Assembly: GCF_042433915.1 (NCBI RefSeq)
Contig: NZ_JBHLUN010000015.1
Span: 202,873-266,872 of the forward strand
Origin: Roseomonas elaeocarpi
GTDB lineage: Bacteria > Pseudomonadota > Alphaproteobacteria > Acetobacterales > Acetobacteraceae
Reading direction: 5' to 3'
Length of the DNA: 64,000 nucleotides
Numbering within the stretch: position 1 is the first letter of the stretch; every line of letters starts with the position of its first letter. A model generated the notes under the pieces. It had not been told where the DNA came from. It saw nothing but the letters and a program-made list of their open reading frames with translations, and ran no database searches. The position numbers were made by a program, and so were the translations under genes. Below are positions 10,271 to 19,692 of this stretch, piece by piece.

Positions 10271-11713
10271 TCAGGACAGGCCGCGCACCACTGGCAGTTC
10301 CAGTTCCCGGATCTTCTTGCGCAGCGTGTTGCGGTTCAGCCCCAGCATGGCGGCGGCCTTGATCTGGTTGCCCCGCGTCGCCGCCAGGGCCAGCCGGATC
10401 AGCGGACGCTCCACCTCGGCCACCACGCGCTCGTAAAGGTCGCGCACCGGCATGCCGTCGCGATGCGCACCCAGGAAGCTCGTCAGGTGCCGCTCCACCG
10501 CCTGTTCCAGCGTTTCGGGCGCCCGGGCCTCGCCAGCCACGGGGACCGCGGCCTCGGTTTCCGACAGTTCCGCCGCCACCGCGTCGGCGCCGATCACCTC
10601 CTGCGGGTAAAGGGCCGCCAGCCGCCGCATCAGGTTCTCGAGCTCGCGCGCGTTGCCCGGCCAGGAATGCGCCTTCAGGCGCTCCATCGCGTCCTCGTCC
10701 AGCGTCTTGCCCGGCAGGCCGGAGGCGCGGGCGCGCTCCAGGAAGTGACGGGCCAGCAACGGGATGTCCTCCAGCCGCTCGCGCAGCGGCGGCAGGCGGA
10801 TCGGCACGACGTTCAGGCGGTAGAACAGGTCCTCGCGGAACGATCCCGCGCGGATCGCCTGACGCAGGTCACGGTGGGTCGCGGCGATGATGCGGACATT
10901 GGCCTTGATCGGCTGGCGTCCACCCACCGTGGTGAACTCGCCTTCCTGCAGGACGCGCAGGAGGCGGGTCTGCGCCTCGGGCGGCATGTCGCCGATCTCA
11001 TCCAGGAAGAGCGTTCCCCCCGCCGCCTGCTCGAAGCGCCCGACGCCGCGCGCCAGGGCGCCGGTGAAGGCGCCGCGCTCATGGCCGAACAGCTCCGCCT
11101 CGATCAGCTCACGCGGGATCGCCGCCATGTTGATCGCCACAAAGGGCCCGGTCCGGCGCTTGCCGTAGTCGTGCAGGGCGCGCGCCACCAGCTCCTTGCC
11201 GGTGCCCGACTCGCCCGTGATCATCACGGTCAGGTCGGTGGTCGTGAGACGCGCGACGGTACGATAGATCTCCTGCATCGCGGCGGAACGGCCAATGATC
11301 GGCAGCCGCTCACCCTCGCCTTCCTCCGTCGGAACTGCGGCCGGGGGCGGCGTGGTCAGGGCGCGCCCCACAACTGCCAGCAGCTCCTTCAGGTCGAAGG
11401 GCTTGGGCAGGTACTCGAAGGCGCCGCGCTGGGCGGCCTTCACGGCGGTGGTGAAGGTGGACTGCGCCGACATCACCAGCACCCGCAGGTCGGGCCGGAT
11501 GCGCTTGATGCGCGGCAGGAGGTCCAGCCCGTTCTCGTCGGGCATCACCACGTCGGTGATCACGAGGTCGCCCTCGCCGTCCTCCACCCAGCGCCACAGC
11601 GTGGAGGCGGAGGAGGTGGCGCGGACATTGTAGCCGGCGCGGCCGAGCGCCTGGGACAGCACGGTACGGATAGCCCGATCGTCGTCGGCGATCAGGATGG
11701 TCTGCTCACTCAC
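10271..11713 (-). CDS. ntrC: nitrogen regulator NtrC (sigma-54 activator)
   Basis: NtrC, phosphorylated by NtrB, activates sigma-54 promoters of nitrogen-assimilation genes. The 480-aa protein has a receiver with DDD at 10-12, phospho-acceptor Asp54 (VITDVVMPDE) and KPF, an AAA+ domain with Walker A GESGTGKE at 167-174, an intact sigma-54 contact loop GAFTGA at 214-219 and Walker B LFLDEIGD, and a C-terminal Fis helix-turn-helix (GNQIKAAAMLGLNRNTLRKK). The start codon is GTG at 11713, overlapping the ntrB stop (GTGA). It differs from the neighbouring NtrX exactly in retaining GAFTGA. Confidence 0.97.
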   Translation of the reverse strand: MSEQTILIADDDRAIRTVLSQALGRAGYNVRATSSASTLWRWVEDGEGDLVITDVVMPDENGLDLLPRIKRIRPDLRVLVMSAQSTFTTAVKAAQRGAFEYLPKPFDLKELLAVVGRALTTPPPAAVPTEEGEGERLPIIGRSAAMQEIYRTVARLTTTDLTVMITGESGTGKELVARALHDYGKRRTGPFVAINMAAIPRELIEAELFGHERGAFTGALARGVGRFEQAAGGTLFLDEIGDMPPEAQTRLLRVLQEGEFTTVGGRQPIKANVRIIAATHRDLRQAIRAGSFREDLFYRLNVVPIRLPPLRERLEDIPLLARHFLERARASGLPGKTLDEDAMERLKAHSWPGNARELENLMRRLAALYPQEVIGADAVAAELSETEAAVPVAGEARAPETLEQAVERHLTSFLGAHRDGMPVRDLYERVVAEVERPLIRLALAATRGNQIKAAAMLGLNRNTLRKKIRELELPVVRGLS

Positions 11714-13014
11714 GATACGGTGTTGTCCTCGACGGCAGGAATGTTGTCGCTGTGATCGGCTGACGGGGCCTGCGCCTTCCGGCCCTGGCTCCTCGCGCCG
11801 TGCTCTTCCCCAGTGCCGGGGTGGTGATCGCCGGGTTGAGCGGAGCGGGTCGTCGGGTGCTTGGCGGCCCCATGCGCGCCGGTCGGCGGCATCGGCAAGG
11901 CCAGGCGGAACACCGTGCGGCCGGGGCGGCTCTCGCAGGCGATCAGCCCGCCGGCATCGGCCACCAGCTTGGCCACCAGCGCGAGGCCAAGCCCCTGCCC
12001 GCCGCGCTTGGTGGTGATGAAAGGCTCGAACAGCGTTGCCCGGACTTCCTCGGGAATGCCGGGACCGTTGTCGCGGACGCTGACTTCCAGCGGCAGGTGC
12101 ACCCGCTCCTCGCTGCCCGGCACCGCGATCCGCACGCCGTGGCGATAGGCGGTGGACAGCACGATCTCGCCCTCAACCGGGTGTACCGCCTCGGCGGCGT
12201 TCTTCACGAGGTTCAGCAGCACCTGCACCAGCAGATCCCGGTTGCCGAAGACCGGCGGCAGCGAGGGGTCGTAATCCTCCACCAGGCGCAGGTGGGCGGC
12301 GAAGCCCGTGCCGGCCACCCGGCGGACATGGCCCAGCACCTCGTGGATGTTCACCGGGCCGCGCTCCACCGGCCGCTCGCTGAACATGTCCATCCGCTCC
12401 ACCAGGTCGCGGATACGGTCCACCTCGTCTTGGATCAGGGTGCAGAGTTCCCGGTCACCCTCGCTGGCGGCCTGTTCCAGCAGCTGCGCCGCGCCGCGGA
12501 TGCCCGAGAGCGGGTTCTTCACCTCGTGCGCCAGCATCGCCGCCATGGCCGATGCACCGCGCGCGGCGCCGCGGAAGTTCAGCTGCCGGTCGAGCCGTTG
12601 CGCCGCCGAACCATCCTGCAGCGTCAGCACCACGGCGCCCGGAACCTCGGGCAGCGGCGCGCCGTGGGCAGACACGTCGCTGCGGTGCAGGCGCGGGCTT
12701 TCCAGCAGCAGGTCGTGGTCCGCCACCGGCGCGTCCAGCCCCCGCACCTGCGCCACCAGCGACAGCAGCCGGCTTCCCTCGGGCAAGAGGTCGCGCAGCG
12801 AGATCTGCGACAGCGACTGCGCCGAGAGCTGGAAGAACAGCTCGGCCGCGGGATTAGCGAAGCGGAAGCGGTCCGCCTCGTCCAGCACCACCACGGGCGC
12901 CGGGATCGCGGCCAGGATCACAGTGGCCTCTGGCGGCAGGGCCGCGGCCACGCGCGCCGTCTTGTTTGCCCGGGGCGTGACCTTGCGGATCAGGGCGGAA
13001 ACCGCGCCGCTCAT
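11710..13014 (-). CDS. ntrB: nitrogen regulation sensor kinase NtrB
   Basis: NtrB is the soluble cytoplasmic kinase/phosphatase controlled by PII proteins that sets NtrC phosphorylation. The 434-aa protein has a PAS domain (about residues 30-140, AIPAPVVVLDEADRFRFANP), the H-box MLAHEVKNPLSGIRGAAQLL with His163, the N box LVKNAAEAV, G1 VRDNGPGIPEE and G2 GQGLGLALVAKLV. The start is the ATG at 13014, because it overlaps the dusB stop as ATGA; the frame is open further but only as a dusB shadow. An unusual Pro/His/Gly-rich tail of about 55 residues follows the ATPase domain and runs into the ntrC start. Confidence 0.95.
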   Translation of the reverse strand: MSGAVSALIRKVTPRANKTARVAAALPPEATVILAAIPAPVVVLDEADRFRFANPAAELFFQLSAQSLSQISLRDLLPEGSRLLSLVAQVRGLDAPVADHDLLLESPRLHRSDVSAHGAPLPEVPGAVVLTLQDGSAAQRLDRQLNFRGAARGASAMAAMLAHEVKNPLSGIRGAAQLLEQAASEGDRELCTLIQDEVDRIRDLVERMDMFSERPVERGPVNIHEVLGHVRRVAGTGFAAHLRLVEDYDPSLPPVFGNRDLLVQVLLNLVKNAAEAVHPVEGEIVLSTAYRHGVRIAVPGSEERVHLPLEVSVRDNGPGIPEEVRATLFEPFITTKRGGQGLGLALVAKLVADAGGLIACESRPGRTVFRLALPMPPTGAHGAAKHPTTRSAQPGDHHPGTGEEHGARSQGRKAQAPSADHSDNIPAVEDNTVS

Positions 13015-14177
13015 GCCGCCTCCTCGCCGCGCCCGGCGGCATCGTTCGCCACCATTCGGCCGCTGCTGGGCTGTGCGCCGCTCTCGATCAGCGGCTCCCA
13101 GAAGGCGCGCAGCGCTTCGCGCGCGGCTTCTTCCGTATCGGCGCGGTTCACCTGCGAGCGGAACTCGGCGCTGCCCGGCAGGCCGTAAGAATACCAGGCG
13201 AGGTGCTTGCGGGCGAGGCGCATCCCCGGGTCGCGCCCGTGGTAGCTCAGCATCGCCTCGTAGTGCTGCAACAGGATTTCGTAGCGGCGCGCCAGCGGCG
13301 GCTCTTCCTCGGCCACCATCTCGCCGGGCGCCGGGGCCTGACCGTTGAGGCGCGCGGCCACGGCCCCGAGCAGCCAGGGGCGCCCGTAGGCGCCGCGCCC
13401 GATCATCACCCCGTCCGCGCCCGAAAGCCGCAGCGCTTCCGCCGCGTCCGCCGCGTTGAGGATATCGCCGTTCACGATCACCGGCAGCGCCGTGGCCGCC
13501 TTGACCTGCGCCACGAAGCCCCAATCGGCCGTGCCGGTGTAGAACATCTGCCGCGTGCGCCCGTGTACCGTCACCATACGGATGCCCGAGGCCTCGGCGA
13601 TGCGGGCGAGGTTCGGAGCGTTCAGGCTCTTGTGGTCCCAGCCCATGCGCATCTTCAGCGTCACCGGCACCGACACCGCCCGCACGGTCGCCTCCAGGAT
13701 GCGCGCCGCCGCGACCTCGTCCCGCATCAGGGCAGAGCCCGCGGACTGTCCCAGCGCCACCTTCTTCACCGGGCAGCCGAAGTTGATGTCCACGATCGCG
13801 GCACCATGGTCCACCGCCAGCCGCGCCGCCTCGGCCATCACCTGCGGGTCACAGCCGGCAAGCTGCACCGACGCGGGGCCGCCGAAGCCGTCCACCTCCG
13901 CCATCTTCAGCGTCTGCCGGTTCTCGCGCACCATGGCCTGGCTCGCGATCATCTCGCTCACCACCATGGGGGCGCCGAGCCCGCGCGCCATCCGGCGGAA
14001 CGGCAGGTCGGTGACCCCTGACATCGGCGCCAGGATCACCGGGCATTCGATCCGCACACCGCCGAGGTCGATCGGCTTCAGCCGGGGTTGAACAGGAGCC
14101 GGGCTCCGGCTGCCTTCAGCATGGGCAGGCCCGGGCGGTGACCCGGCCTCCGGCATGATCGGGGAGAAACCATCCAT
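13011..14177 (-). CDS. dusB: tRNA-dihydrouridine synthase DusB
   Basis: This FMN-dependent enzyme reduces uridine to dihydrouridine in the tRNA D-loop. It is the customary first gene of the ntrBC operon in alphaproteobacteria. Motifs: APMSGVTDLPFRR, VQLAGCDP, the catalytic cysteine in DINFGCPVKKV, KMRMGWD and VHGRTRQMFYTG. At 388 aa it is longer than usual because the first ATG gives about 38 extra Pro/Ser/Gly-rich residues before the conserved LGGVRIECPVILAPM. An internal ATG at residue 8 is an alternative. It is divergent from ispDF across 227 bp, where the promoter of the ntr operon should lie. Confidence 0.94.
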   Translation of the reverse strand: MDGFSPIMPEAGSPPGPAHAEGSRSPAPVQPRLKPIDLGGVRIECPVILAPMSGVTDLPFRRMARGLGAPMVVSEMIASQAMVRENRQTLKMAEVDGFGGPASVQLAGCDPQVMAEAARLAVDHGAAIVDINFGCPVKKVALGQSAGSALMRDEVAAARILEATVRAVSVPVTLKMRMGWDHKSLNAPNLARIAEASGIRMVTVHGRTRQMFYTGTADWGFVAQVKAATALPVIVNGDILNAADAAEALRLSGADGVMIGRGAYGRPWLLGAVAARLNGQAPAPGEMVAEEEPPLARRYEILLQHYEAMLSYHGRDPGMRLARKHLAWYSYGLPGSAEFRSQVNRADTEEAAREALRAFWEPLIESGAQPSSGRMVANDAAGRGEEAA

Positions 14178-14404
14178 GGTAGATGCCTAACCCTTGTGCA
14201 GGTGCAGCGTCAAGGATCACGGCTCGCATCAACGTGGCTCAACCGAAGGGCAGACCTGCTCGGGAAGCAAACCGCTTCTGATCTCTCCGCGGGCAGGAAG
14301 CAGCCTGATCCGCAGATGGGAAATCCCGTGGCGGCCCGGTGCGATGCTCCGTGATCTGTCCTAAAGGATGGGGTTCCAAACATCACCCGACGAGGACCAA
14401 CAGG

Positions 14405-15556
14405 ATGCGCGTCACGGCGCTGCTCCTGGCCGCCGGCAGCGGCCAGCGCTTCGGCGCAGCGGAGCCCAAGCAGTTTCTCACCCTCGGCGGCAGGCCGCTG
14501 CTTCGGCACGCGGCCGAGGCGCTGCTGCAGGAAGGGCTGGTCGACGAGTTGCAGCCCGTTTGCGCCCCGGAGCACGCGGCGCGCGTGGCGGCGATCCTGT
14601 CTGGCCTGCCCGCCCGCCCGCCGGTGGCCGGTGGCGATACCCGCCAGGACAGCGTGCGCCGCGGGCTGGAAGCCCTGGCCAGGTCCGACACGCCCGGGCT
14701 GGTGCTGGTGCACGACGCTGCCCGCCCGGTGGTGCCGCGCGGCACCGTCGCCGCCCTGATCGCGGCGCTGGACAGCGCCCCTGGCGCCATCCCGGCTCTC
14801 GCCGTCACTGATACCCTCAAGCGGTGCGCCGGCGACGCCATCGAGGCGACGGTGCCGCGCGACGGCCTTTACCGCGCCCAGACGCCACAGGCCTTCCGCT
14901 TTCCCGTGCTGCTGGCGGCGCACCGCGCCGGCCACCTCGGGGCCACCGACGACGCCTCGCTGCTGGAAGCGGCAGGCGAGCGGGTCGCGATCATTCCCGG
15001 CGCCGAGGAGAACGTGAAGGTGACCATTCCCCAGGATCTCGCGCGGCTGGAACAGCTCCGCCGTGCCACGCTGCTGCCCCGCAGCGGCTCCGGCTACGAC
15101 GTGCACCGGCTGGTGGAAGGCCGGCCCATGATCCTGTGCGGCGTCACGATCGAGCACGAGCTCGGCCTCGACGGGCATTCCGACGCCGACGTGGGCATCC
15201 ACGCCCTGTGCGACGCGATCTACGGCGCCATGGCCGACGGCGATATCGGCCGGCATTTCCCGCCCTCCGAAAACCAGTGGAAGGACGCCGACAGCGCCCG
15301 TTTTCTGCGCCACGCCGCCGCCCGCGTGGCGGAGCGTGGCGGCATCATCGCCAATGCCGACGTCACCCTGATCTGCGAGCGCCCCAAGATCACCCCGTAC
15401 GCACCGGCTATGCGCGCCCGGCTGGCGGAGCTGATGGGCATCCCGCTCGGACGCGTGTCGGTGAAGGCCACCACCTCGGAGCGCCTGGGCTTCACCGGCC
15501 GTGGCGAGGGCATCGCCGCCCAGGCCGCGGTGTCGGTGCTGCTGCCGGAGGACTGA
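14405..15556 (+). CDS. ispDF: bifunctional IspD/IspF (MEP pathway)
   Basis: The 383-aa fusion carries out two non-consecutive steps of the methylerythritol phosphate isoprenoid route. The IspD part, residues 1 to about 225, is 2-C-methyl-D-erythritol 4-phosphate cytidylyltransferase, with LLAAGSGQRFGAAEPKQF and VHDAARPVV. The IspF part, about 226-383, is MECDP synthase, with the metal motif GYDVHRL, LDGHSDADVGIHALCDA and KATTSERLGFTGRGEG. The ATG at 14405 is chosen because the cytidylyltransferase strand begins there and AGG-rich sequence precedes it; the frame is open further upstream without homology. Fusion of the two is common in alphaproteobacteria. A hairpin follows directly. Confidence 0.97.
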   Translation: MRVTALLLAAGSGQRFGAAEPKQFLTLGGRPLLRHAAEALLQEGLVDELQPVCAPEHAARVAAILSGLPARPPVAGGDTRQDSVRRGLEALARSDTPGLVLVHDAARPVVPRGTVAALIAALDSAPGAIPALAVTDTLKRCAGDAIEATVPRDGLYRAQTPQAFRFPVLLAAHRAGHLGATDDASLLEAAGERVAIIPGAEENVKVTIPQDLARLEQLRRATLLPRSGSGYDVHRLVEGRPMILCGVTIEHELGLDGHSDADVGIHALCDAIYGAMADGDIGRHFPPSENQWKDADSARFLRHAAARVAERGGIIANADVTLICERPKITPYAPAMRARLAELMGIPLGRVSVKATTSERLGFTGRGEGIAAQAAVSVLLPED

Positions 15557-15566
15557 GGATGCCGGA

Positions 15567-15587
15567 CCGGGGAGCGTCGCTCCCCGG
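15567..15587. terminator. hairpin between convergent ispDF and the glycan gene
   Basis: A perfect 9-bp inverted repeat, CCGGGGAGC / GCTCCCCGG, with a 3-nt loop starts 11 bp after the ispDF stop. The flanking genes are convergent, so it can serve both strands. There is no clear U-tract, which is common for high-GC terminators. Confidence 0.6.
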
Positions 15588-15649
15588 CTCGCCCAGTCGA
15601 CCTTTCCGGCTGCCATTTCCTCTTGGCCGCACCGGCAAACCTCGTTCCG

Positions 15650-17422
15650 CTAGAGCGGATCGAACTGATGCTGCAGGAGGGCGGACAGGAGGCTGGCGGA
15701 TTTCGGCAGCCGCGGTTCCAGCACCACCAGCGACTCGGCACAGTCCCGGACTTCGAAATGGTCCAGGATGGGGGCGTAGTGCGGACGCTCCGCCCCCATG
15801 TCATGCATCATGACACGCGGCGGCGGGCCGCTGCCGTTCCAGCACAGCGCCACTGCGAGGCAGGACGCCACCCGGAAGCGTCCGTCCACAAGGATCAGGT
15901 CGGGAAAGGGCTGCGCGCCCTCCAGCACGGGCAGGATGGTGGCAAGGTAGTTCCCCAGGGCTGCCCGGTCGTTCGGGTTCAACGGCAGGCCCCAGTTGCC
16001 GACCTTACCGATATCGGCATGGAGCATCCGCAGCCGTCCGGCCGCCAGCGCGGCCGCGACATCGCCGTCCTTCGCGACGCGCTCGATCCAACTCGCGTCG
16101 GTGTCGATCGAGACGATGTCGCCCCGTCCCAGGCGCGCCGCCTCCACGGTGGAGCCGCCGATGCCGAACTCGAGATAGTTTCGCCAGGGCCGGCCGAGTT
16201 CCCGCCGGAATAGTGCAAGCTCGACGGGTTGCATGTGGGGTACGAGGCTGGCGGGCTTCTCACTGCCCGTTGTTGCCTCAGCCCAACGCTTCCGGAACTC
16301 GGACCCATCGATCATGGAGCGAACGATCTGATCCAACCAAAGCCTGCCGCTACTCAGTGAGTCGGAATGACTGCGCAGCTCATTCGGATCTGGCTCGCGG
16401 CCAAGGATACCTCGGTACAAGGCGGAGATCACATCATCTGGCAGCAAGGATGCAGGTTTACCACTTGCCGGCACGGCATTCACTGGCACCGGCTTTCCGA
16501 CAACTGTGGCGTAGAATTTAGCGGCTTCCTGCCGATCCTCTTCGATGAGACGTGCGAGGGCCTCATCATCGGGAAAGTCGAACACTGCTGGCGGGTCGGG
16601 GCATATCACCGTCCCACCAAAGCCGTGCTGATCGTAGATCTCCGGAGTGTAGTGGAGGCCCTGCTTACCAACATAGTGCCCGTAGACGGCAGAGCACATG
16701 ATACGCGCCGTGCCGAGCAGCATGCCCGCGAACTGCTTGGCGCCGTCCTGTGAGGTGACCGCGAAAGGCATCCCCAGTTCCCGGTAATACTCCCTAATCT
16801 GCTTATGGGGTCGGGAACGGTAAGGAACATCCGCGATCAGCCGAAGGTACCCGTCCACCACCGGCCGCTGACGCAGCCATTGACGCCGGGGCAGCGCGAA
16901 GCCCCAATGGTGGTGCATCCGCTCCACCCTGCCACGCCAGGCCCGCTGCTGTTCCAACGTGGCGTGATGATTGCCATAGGCCGCGACATAGCCGACGCGC
17001 TCCTCCGTAAGCGCATAGGCTGCCAACTGGTCGAGGGCTGCGAGGTAGTGGGGCGACACCACCATGTCGTCCTCGAAGAAGTAGCCCAGGTCGGAGTCGA
17101 GGTCCTGGAACAGGTATCGCTCGGCCCGATCGAAGTTGAACGCGACGCCGAGGTTCCGCTCGGCCAGGTGAACCGTGCCCGCAGGCACCAGTTCCCGGAA
17201 GACGCTCACGCATTCCGAAACCGGCGCGTCCTCGGCCGTCGCTCCGTCAGCCGTGGGCAAGGCGCCGTCCTGGAACAGGTGCAGCCGAACGGGATCGAGT
17301 GGCGGCACCTGCTGCAGCAGGCTTTCGAGCACCGGTCGCAGCAGCTGTGGCCGGTTGAAGGACATGACGGCGATCGGGGTTTCCGCGGACACGGAACCCC
17401 CGGCGGATAAGGACGGCGGCAA
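15650..17422 (-). CDS. fusion: GT-A glycosyltransferase, DUF4214, SAM-methyltransferase-like domain
   Basis: The 590-aa protein joins three parts. Residues about 15-310 look like a GT-A glycosyltransferase of the GNT-I/GT13-like type: TPIAVMSFNRPQLL strand, AERNLGVAFNF, the DxD-type acidic metal motif FFEDDMV at 116-122, and MHHHWGFALPR. Residues about 328-385 are a DUF4214-like helical module (ISALYRGILGREPDPNEL, FRKRWAE). Residues about 400-590 look like a Rossmann methyltransferase-type domain (YLEFGIGGSTVEAA, IVSIDTDASWIERV, DLILVDGRFRVA). It is cytoplasmic by sequence, with no signal peptide. It is 14 bp downstream of the TPR-GT4 gene, and both probably modify a surface polysaccharide or glycoprotein. 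Base composition is less GC-rich than the flanks. The exact donor and acceptor are unknown. Confidence 0.8.
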   Translation of the reverse strand: MPPSLSAGGSVSAETPIAVMSFNRPQLLRPVLESLLQQVPPLDPVRLHLFQDGALPTADGATAEDAPVSECVSVFRELVPAGTVHLAERNLGVAFNFDRAERYLFQDLDSDLGYFFEDDMVVSPHYLAALDQLAAYALTEERVGYVAAYGNHHATLEQQRAWRGRVERMHHHWGFALPRRQWLRQRPVVDGYLRLIADVPYRSRPHKQIREYYRELGMPFAVTSQDGAKQFAGMLLGTARIMCSAVYGHYVGKQGLHYTPEIYDQHGFGGTVICPDPPAVFDFPDDEALARLIEEDRQEAAKFYATVVGKPVPVNAVPASGKPASLLPDDVISALYRGILGREPDPNELRSHSDSLSSGRLWLDQIVRSMIDGSEFRKRWAEATTGSEKPASLVPHMQPVELALFRRELGRPWRNYLEFGIGGSTVEAARLGRGDIVSIDTDASWIERVAKDGDVAAALAAGRLRMLHADIGKVGNWGLPLNPNDRAALGNYLATILPVLEGAQPFPDLILVDGRFRVASCLAVALCWNGSGPPPRVMMHDMGAERPHYAPILDHFEVRDCAESLVVLEPRLPKSASLLSALLQHQFDPL

Positions 17423-17436
17423 CCAACGCGCTCCCG

Positions 17437-19692
17437 TCAGGACCGCAAGGGATCAAGGAGGAAGCGCTCGGTAACCTCCTGCCGCGCCACCGCGTCGTCG
17501 GCCCTGGCCCAGCCCAGGCGCATCAGCCCGACGATCATCCGGCGGGGATCCTGCTGGAAATGTCCCACCTCGCGGTCGATCTGCAGCCGCAGGTCCACCA
17601 CATCATCCGGCCCTGGCTCGGCCAGAATGCGGATCGTGACCGGTGCGTTGGGGTGGAGCCTCACCTTGCGCAGGCGGGGATTGTCCACCTTCGCCGTCGC
17701 GCGCCGGTGCGAGTGCTCCCAGGCGGAGACCGTCAGATGATGCTCCTCAACATGCGGCGCCCCGGTCATCTGCAGGTAGACGATCACGGGCTTGCGCCCC
17801 ACGCCACTCGCTCGGAAGCGCAGCCGGCCTTCTTCGCCGTGCATCCAGGCGCCGAAGTTCTCCGCGTCGTACCAGCGCGCCGCCATGATCGCGCGCAGCG
17901 GGCGCTGCAGGTAGTCCCGTCGCGGTGGCTGTCCGGCCCTGAGCTCGGACGGCTCGAACACTTCGGCGCTTATCAGTTCAGGAACGCGGGGCGGGTTCAC
18001 CGTGGAGTCGTCGCCCGTCAGCTCATCCAGCAGTGACAACAGCTCTGTGGTGACCGCCTCCCAGGTCCTGGGTCGAAACCTCTGCGCGATCTTCCTGCGG
18101 CTTTCCTCGAGGTGCTCGGGCTCACTCACCAGGCGACGGATCGTTTCCAGCCCTGACTGGAGGTTATGAGGGTCGATGTAGTGAATGAGATCGCCGCCAA
18201 CCTCCGGGATCGAAGCCACCTGGGACGCGACGCAAGGGGTGCCATAAGCAAGGCTCTCGCCCACCGGCAGGCCCCAGCCCTCGGTGAAGGACGGGAAGGC
18301 GGTGAAGAGGCAGGAGCGGTAGAGCGTTGCCAGATCGTCATCCGTCAGCCCGTGCAGGACATGGATGCGGCCGTCGAGGTAGTCGGTGTCACGGAACTGC
18401 GCCATCAGGTCGTTCACGCGCCAGCCGGGCCTGCCGACGATCACCAGATCCGGCACGTCCTCGCCGGCCTGGATCATTTCCCGCCAGGCGCGGAACAGGT
18501 AGGCGTGGTTCTTCCGCACCTCGATCGTGGACACCGACAGCACGAAGCGGGTGTCGCGAAGAAAGCGGATGGCCGGTGACCAGCGCGGCGCCCCTGGCTG
18601 CGGCGGCTTGAGCGTGTGGGCAAGCGGCAGCGTCCTGACCGGCATGGCGGACAAGCCAACCTGATCGAGAAGCGTCCGGACCTCCCCTGCCGTATGCTCA
18701 CTAATTGCAAGCACGAAGTCGAAGTTCAGCAGGGCGTCGCCCAGTGCCAAGCTGAAATACCAAGATAGGGAAGCTTCGCAGAACTCGCGGTGCGTAATCG
18801 GGATCAAGTCGTACAGGTAAACGCCGACCCGCAGACCCGCCTCCTTCATCCAGGCACAGCGCAGGTGGAAATCGGGAACTGCCCAGAATGCACCCAGAGC
18901 TAGGTAAGTTTGGCCTGCCAGGGGCTTCGCCGTCTGCGCGCCCGCCTCGCATTTCTCGATCAAACCGCGAAGATGGTCCTGGTCCACCTTCTCCGACGAG
19001 GCGTAGCGCAGGAGGCGGTCCAGCGACGCGCCGTCGACCAGGCGTAGCGGTTCCTCGGCAGTGCCGGTCACGAAGCGGAAGCGCGCGCCATCGTCACTCG
19101 GCAGACTCAGCAGCTGCTCAAGAATGTTGACCATAACGCGCTGTATGCCGGTAAGCGTCCGATGCACTCGCAGGAAGCAGAATAAGTCGTTCACTTCGAG
19201 GTACACGGTGTCTGACGAGCCAACCTCCTCCCACCGCGCCATCAGGCTCCTGGCAAGCTCCAACTCTCCGACGCCGAGAAGCTCCCGGTAGGCGTCTTTC
19301 GAGGGGGCAAGCTGAAGCGCGCGGCGGAACTCCTGGATGCTCTGTGCCTCCGCCCCGGTCAGGCGAAGCGCACGGCCCATCTGGACACGAGCGTCGGCAT
19401 CATCCGGCCGCAGCCGTGAAGCATGGCGGTAAGCGTCCCGCGCGTCGCTCAACTGGTTCTGCTGCAGCATCGCGTGGCCAAGCTGGATCCAGATCGCCGC
19501 GTCGTCCGGCTGCACACGAAGGTAGTCGGCGTAGCCGCGGGCTGCTTCCGCCCACTCGCCGCGGTCACGGGCCACGTCGGCCAGACGTCGCAGCTCATCT
19601 GTTTCGGGTCGGCTGAGATTCGTTTCGCTGGGAACAATCCGATCGATGAGAGACGACACGCACCTTCCCCTGAACACGACCGCCCGGATCAT
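17437..19692 (-). CDS. TPR-containing family 4 glycosyltransferase
   Basis: The 751-aa protein begins with about three TPR-like helical repeats (residues about 30-135, e.g. WIQLGHAMLQQNQLSDARDA). A GT-B glycosyltransferase follows (about 160-555) with VYLYDLIPITH, the N-lobe-to-C-lobe VLSVSTIEVRKNHAYLFRAW, and the donor-site signature SFTEGWGLPVGESLAYGTP plus SIPEVGG. A further 190 residues of beta-rich sequence (about 560-751) have no family I recognise. It probably transfers a sugar onto a cell-surface glycan, with TPRs mediating protein contact. Start at 19692 is the first ATG; an internal start before the TPRs is possible. Codon use includes more A/T-ending codons than the neighbours, hinting at transfer. 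Confidence 0.82.
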   Translation of the reverse strand: MIRAVVFRGRCVSSLIDRIVPSETNLSRPETDELRRLADVARDRGEWAEAARGYADYLRVQPDDAAIWIQLGHAMLQQNQLSDARDAYRHASRLRPDDADARVQMGRALRLTGAEAQSIQEFRRALQLAPSKDAYRELLGVGELELARSLMARWEEVGSSDTVYLEVNDLFCFLRVHRTLTGIQRVMVNILEQLLSLPSDDGARFRFVTGTAEEPLRLVDGASLDRLLRYASSEKVDQDHLRGLIEKCEAGAQTAKPLAGQTYLALGAFWAVPDFHLRCAWMKEAGLRVGVYLYDLIPITHREFCEASLSWYFSLALGDALLNFDFVLAISEHTAGEVRTLLDQVGLSAMPVRTLPLAHTLKPPQPGAPRWSPAIRFLRDTRFVLSVSTIEVRKNHAYLFRAWREMIQAGEDVPDLVIVGRPGWRVNDLMAQFRDTDYLDGRIHVLHGLTDDDLATLYRSCLFTAFPSFTEGWGLPVGESLAYGTPCVASQVASIPEVGGDLIHYIDPHNLQSGLETIRRLVSEPEHLEESRRKIAQRFRPRTWEAVTTELLSLLDELTGDDSTVNPPRVPELISAEVFEPSELRAGQPPRRDYLQRPLRAIMAARWYDAENFGAWMHGEEGRLRFRASGVGRKPVIVYLQMTGAPHVEEHHLTVSAWEHSHRRATAKVDNPRLRKVRLHPNAPVTIRILAEPGPDDVVDLRLQIDREVGHFQQDPRRMIVGLMRLGWARADDAVARQEVTERFLLDPLRS

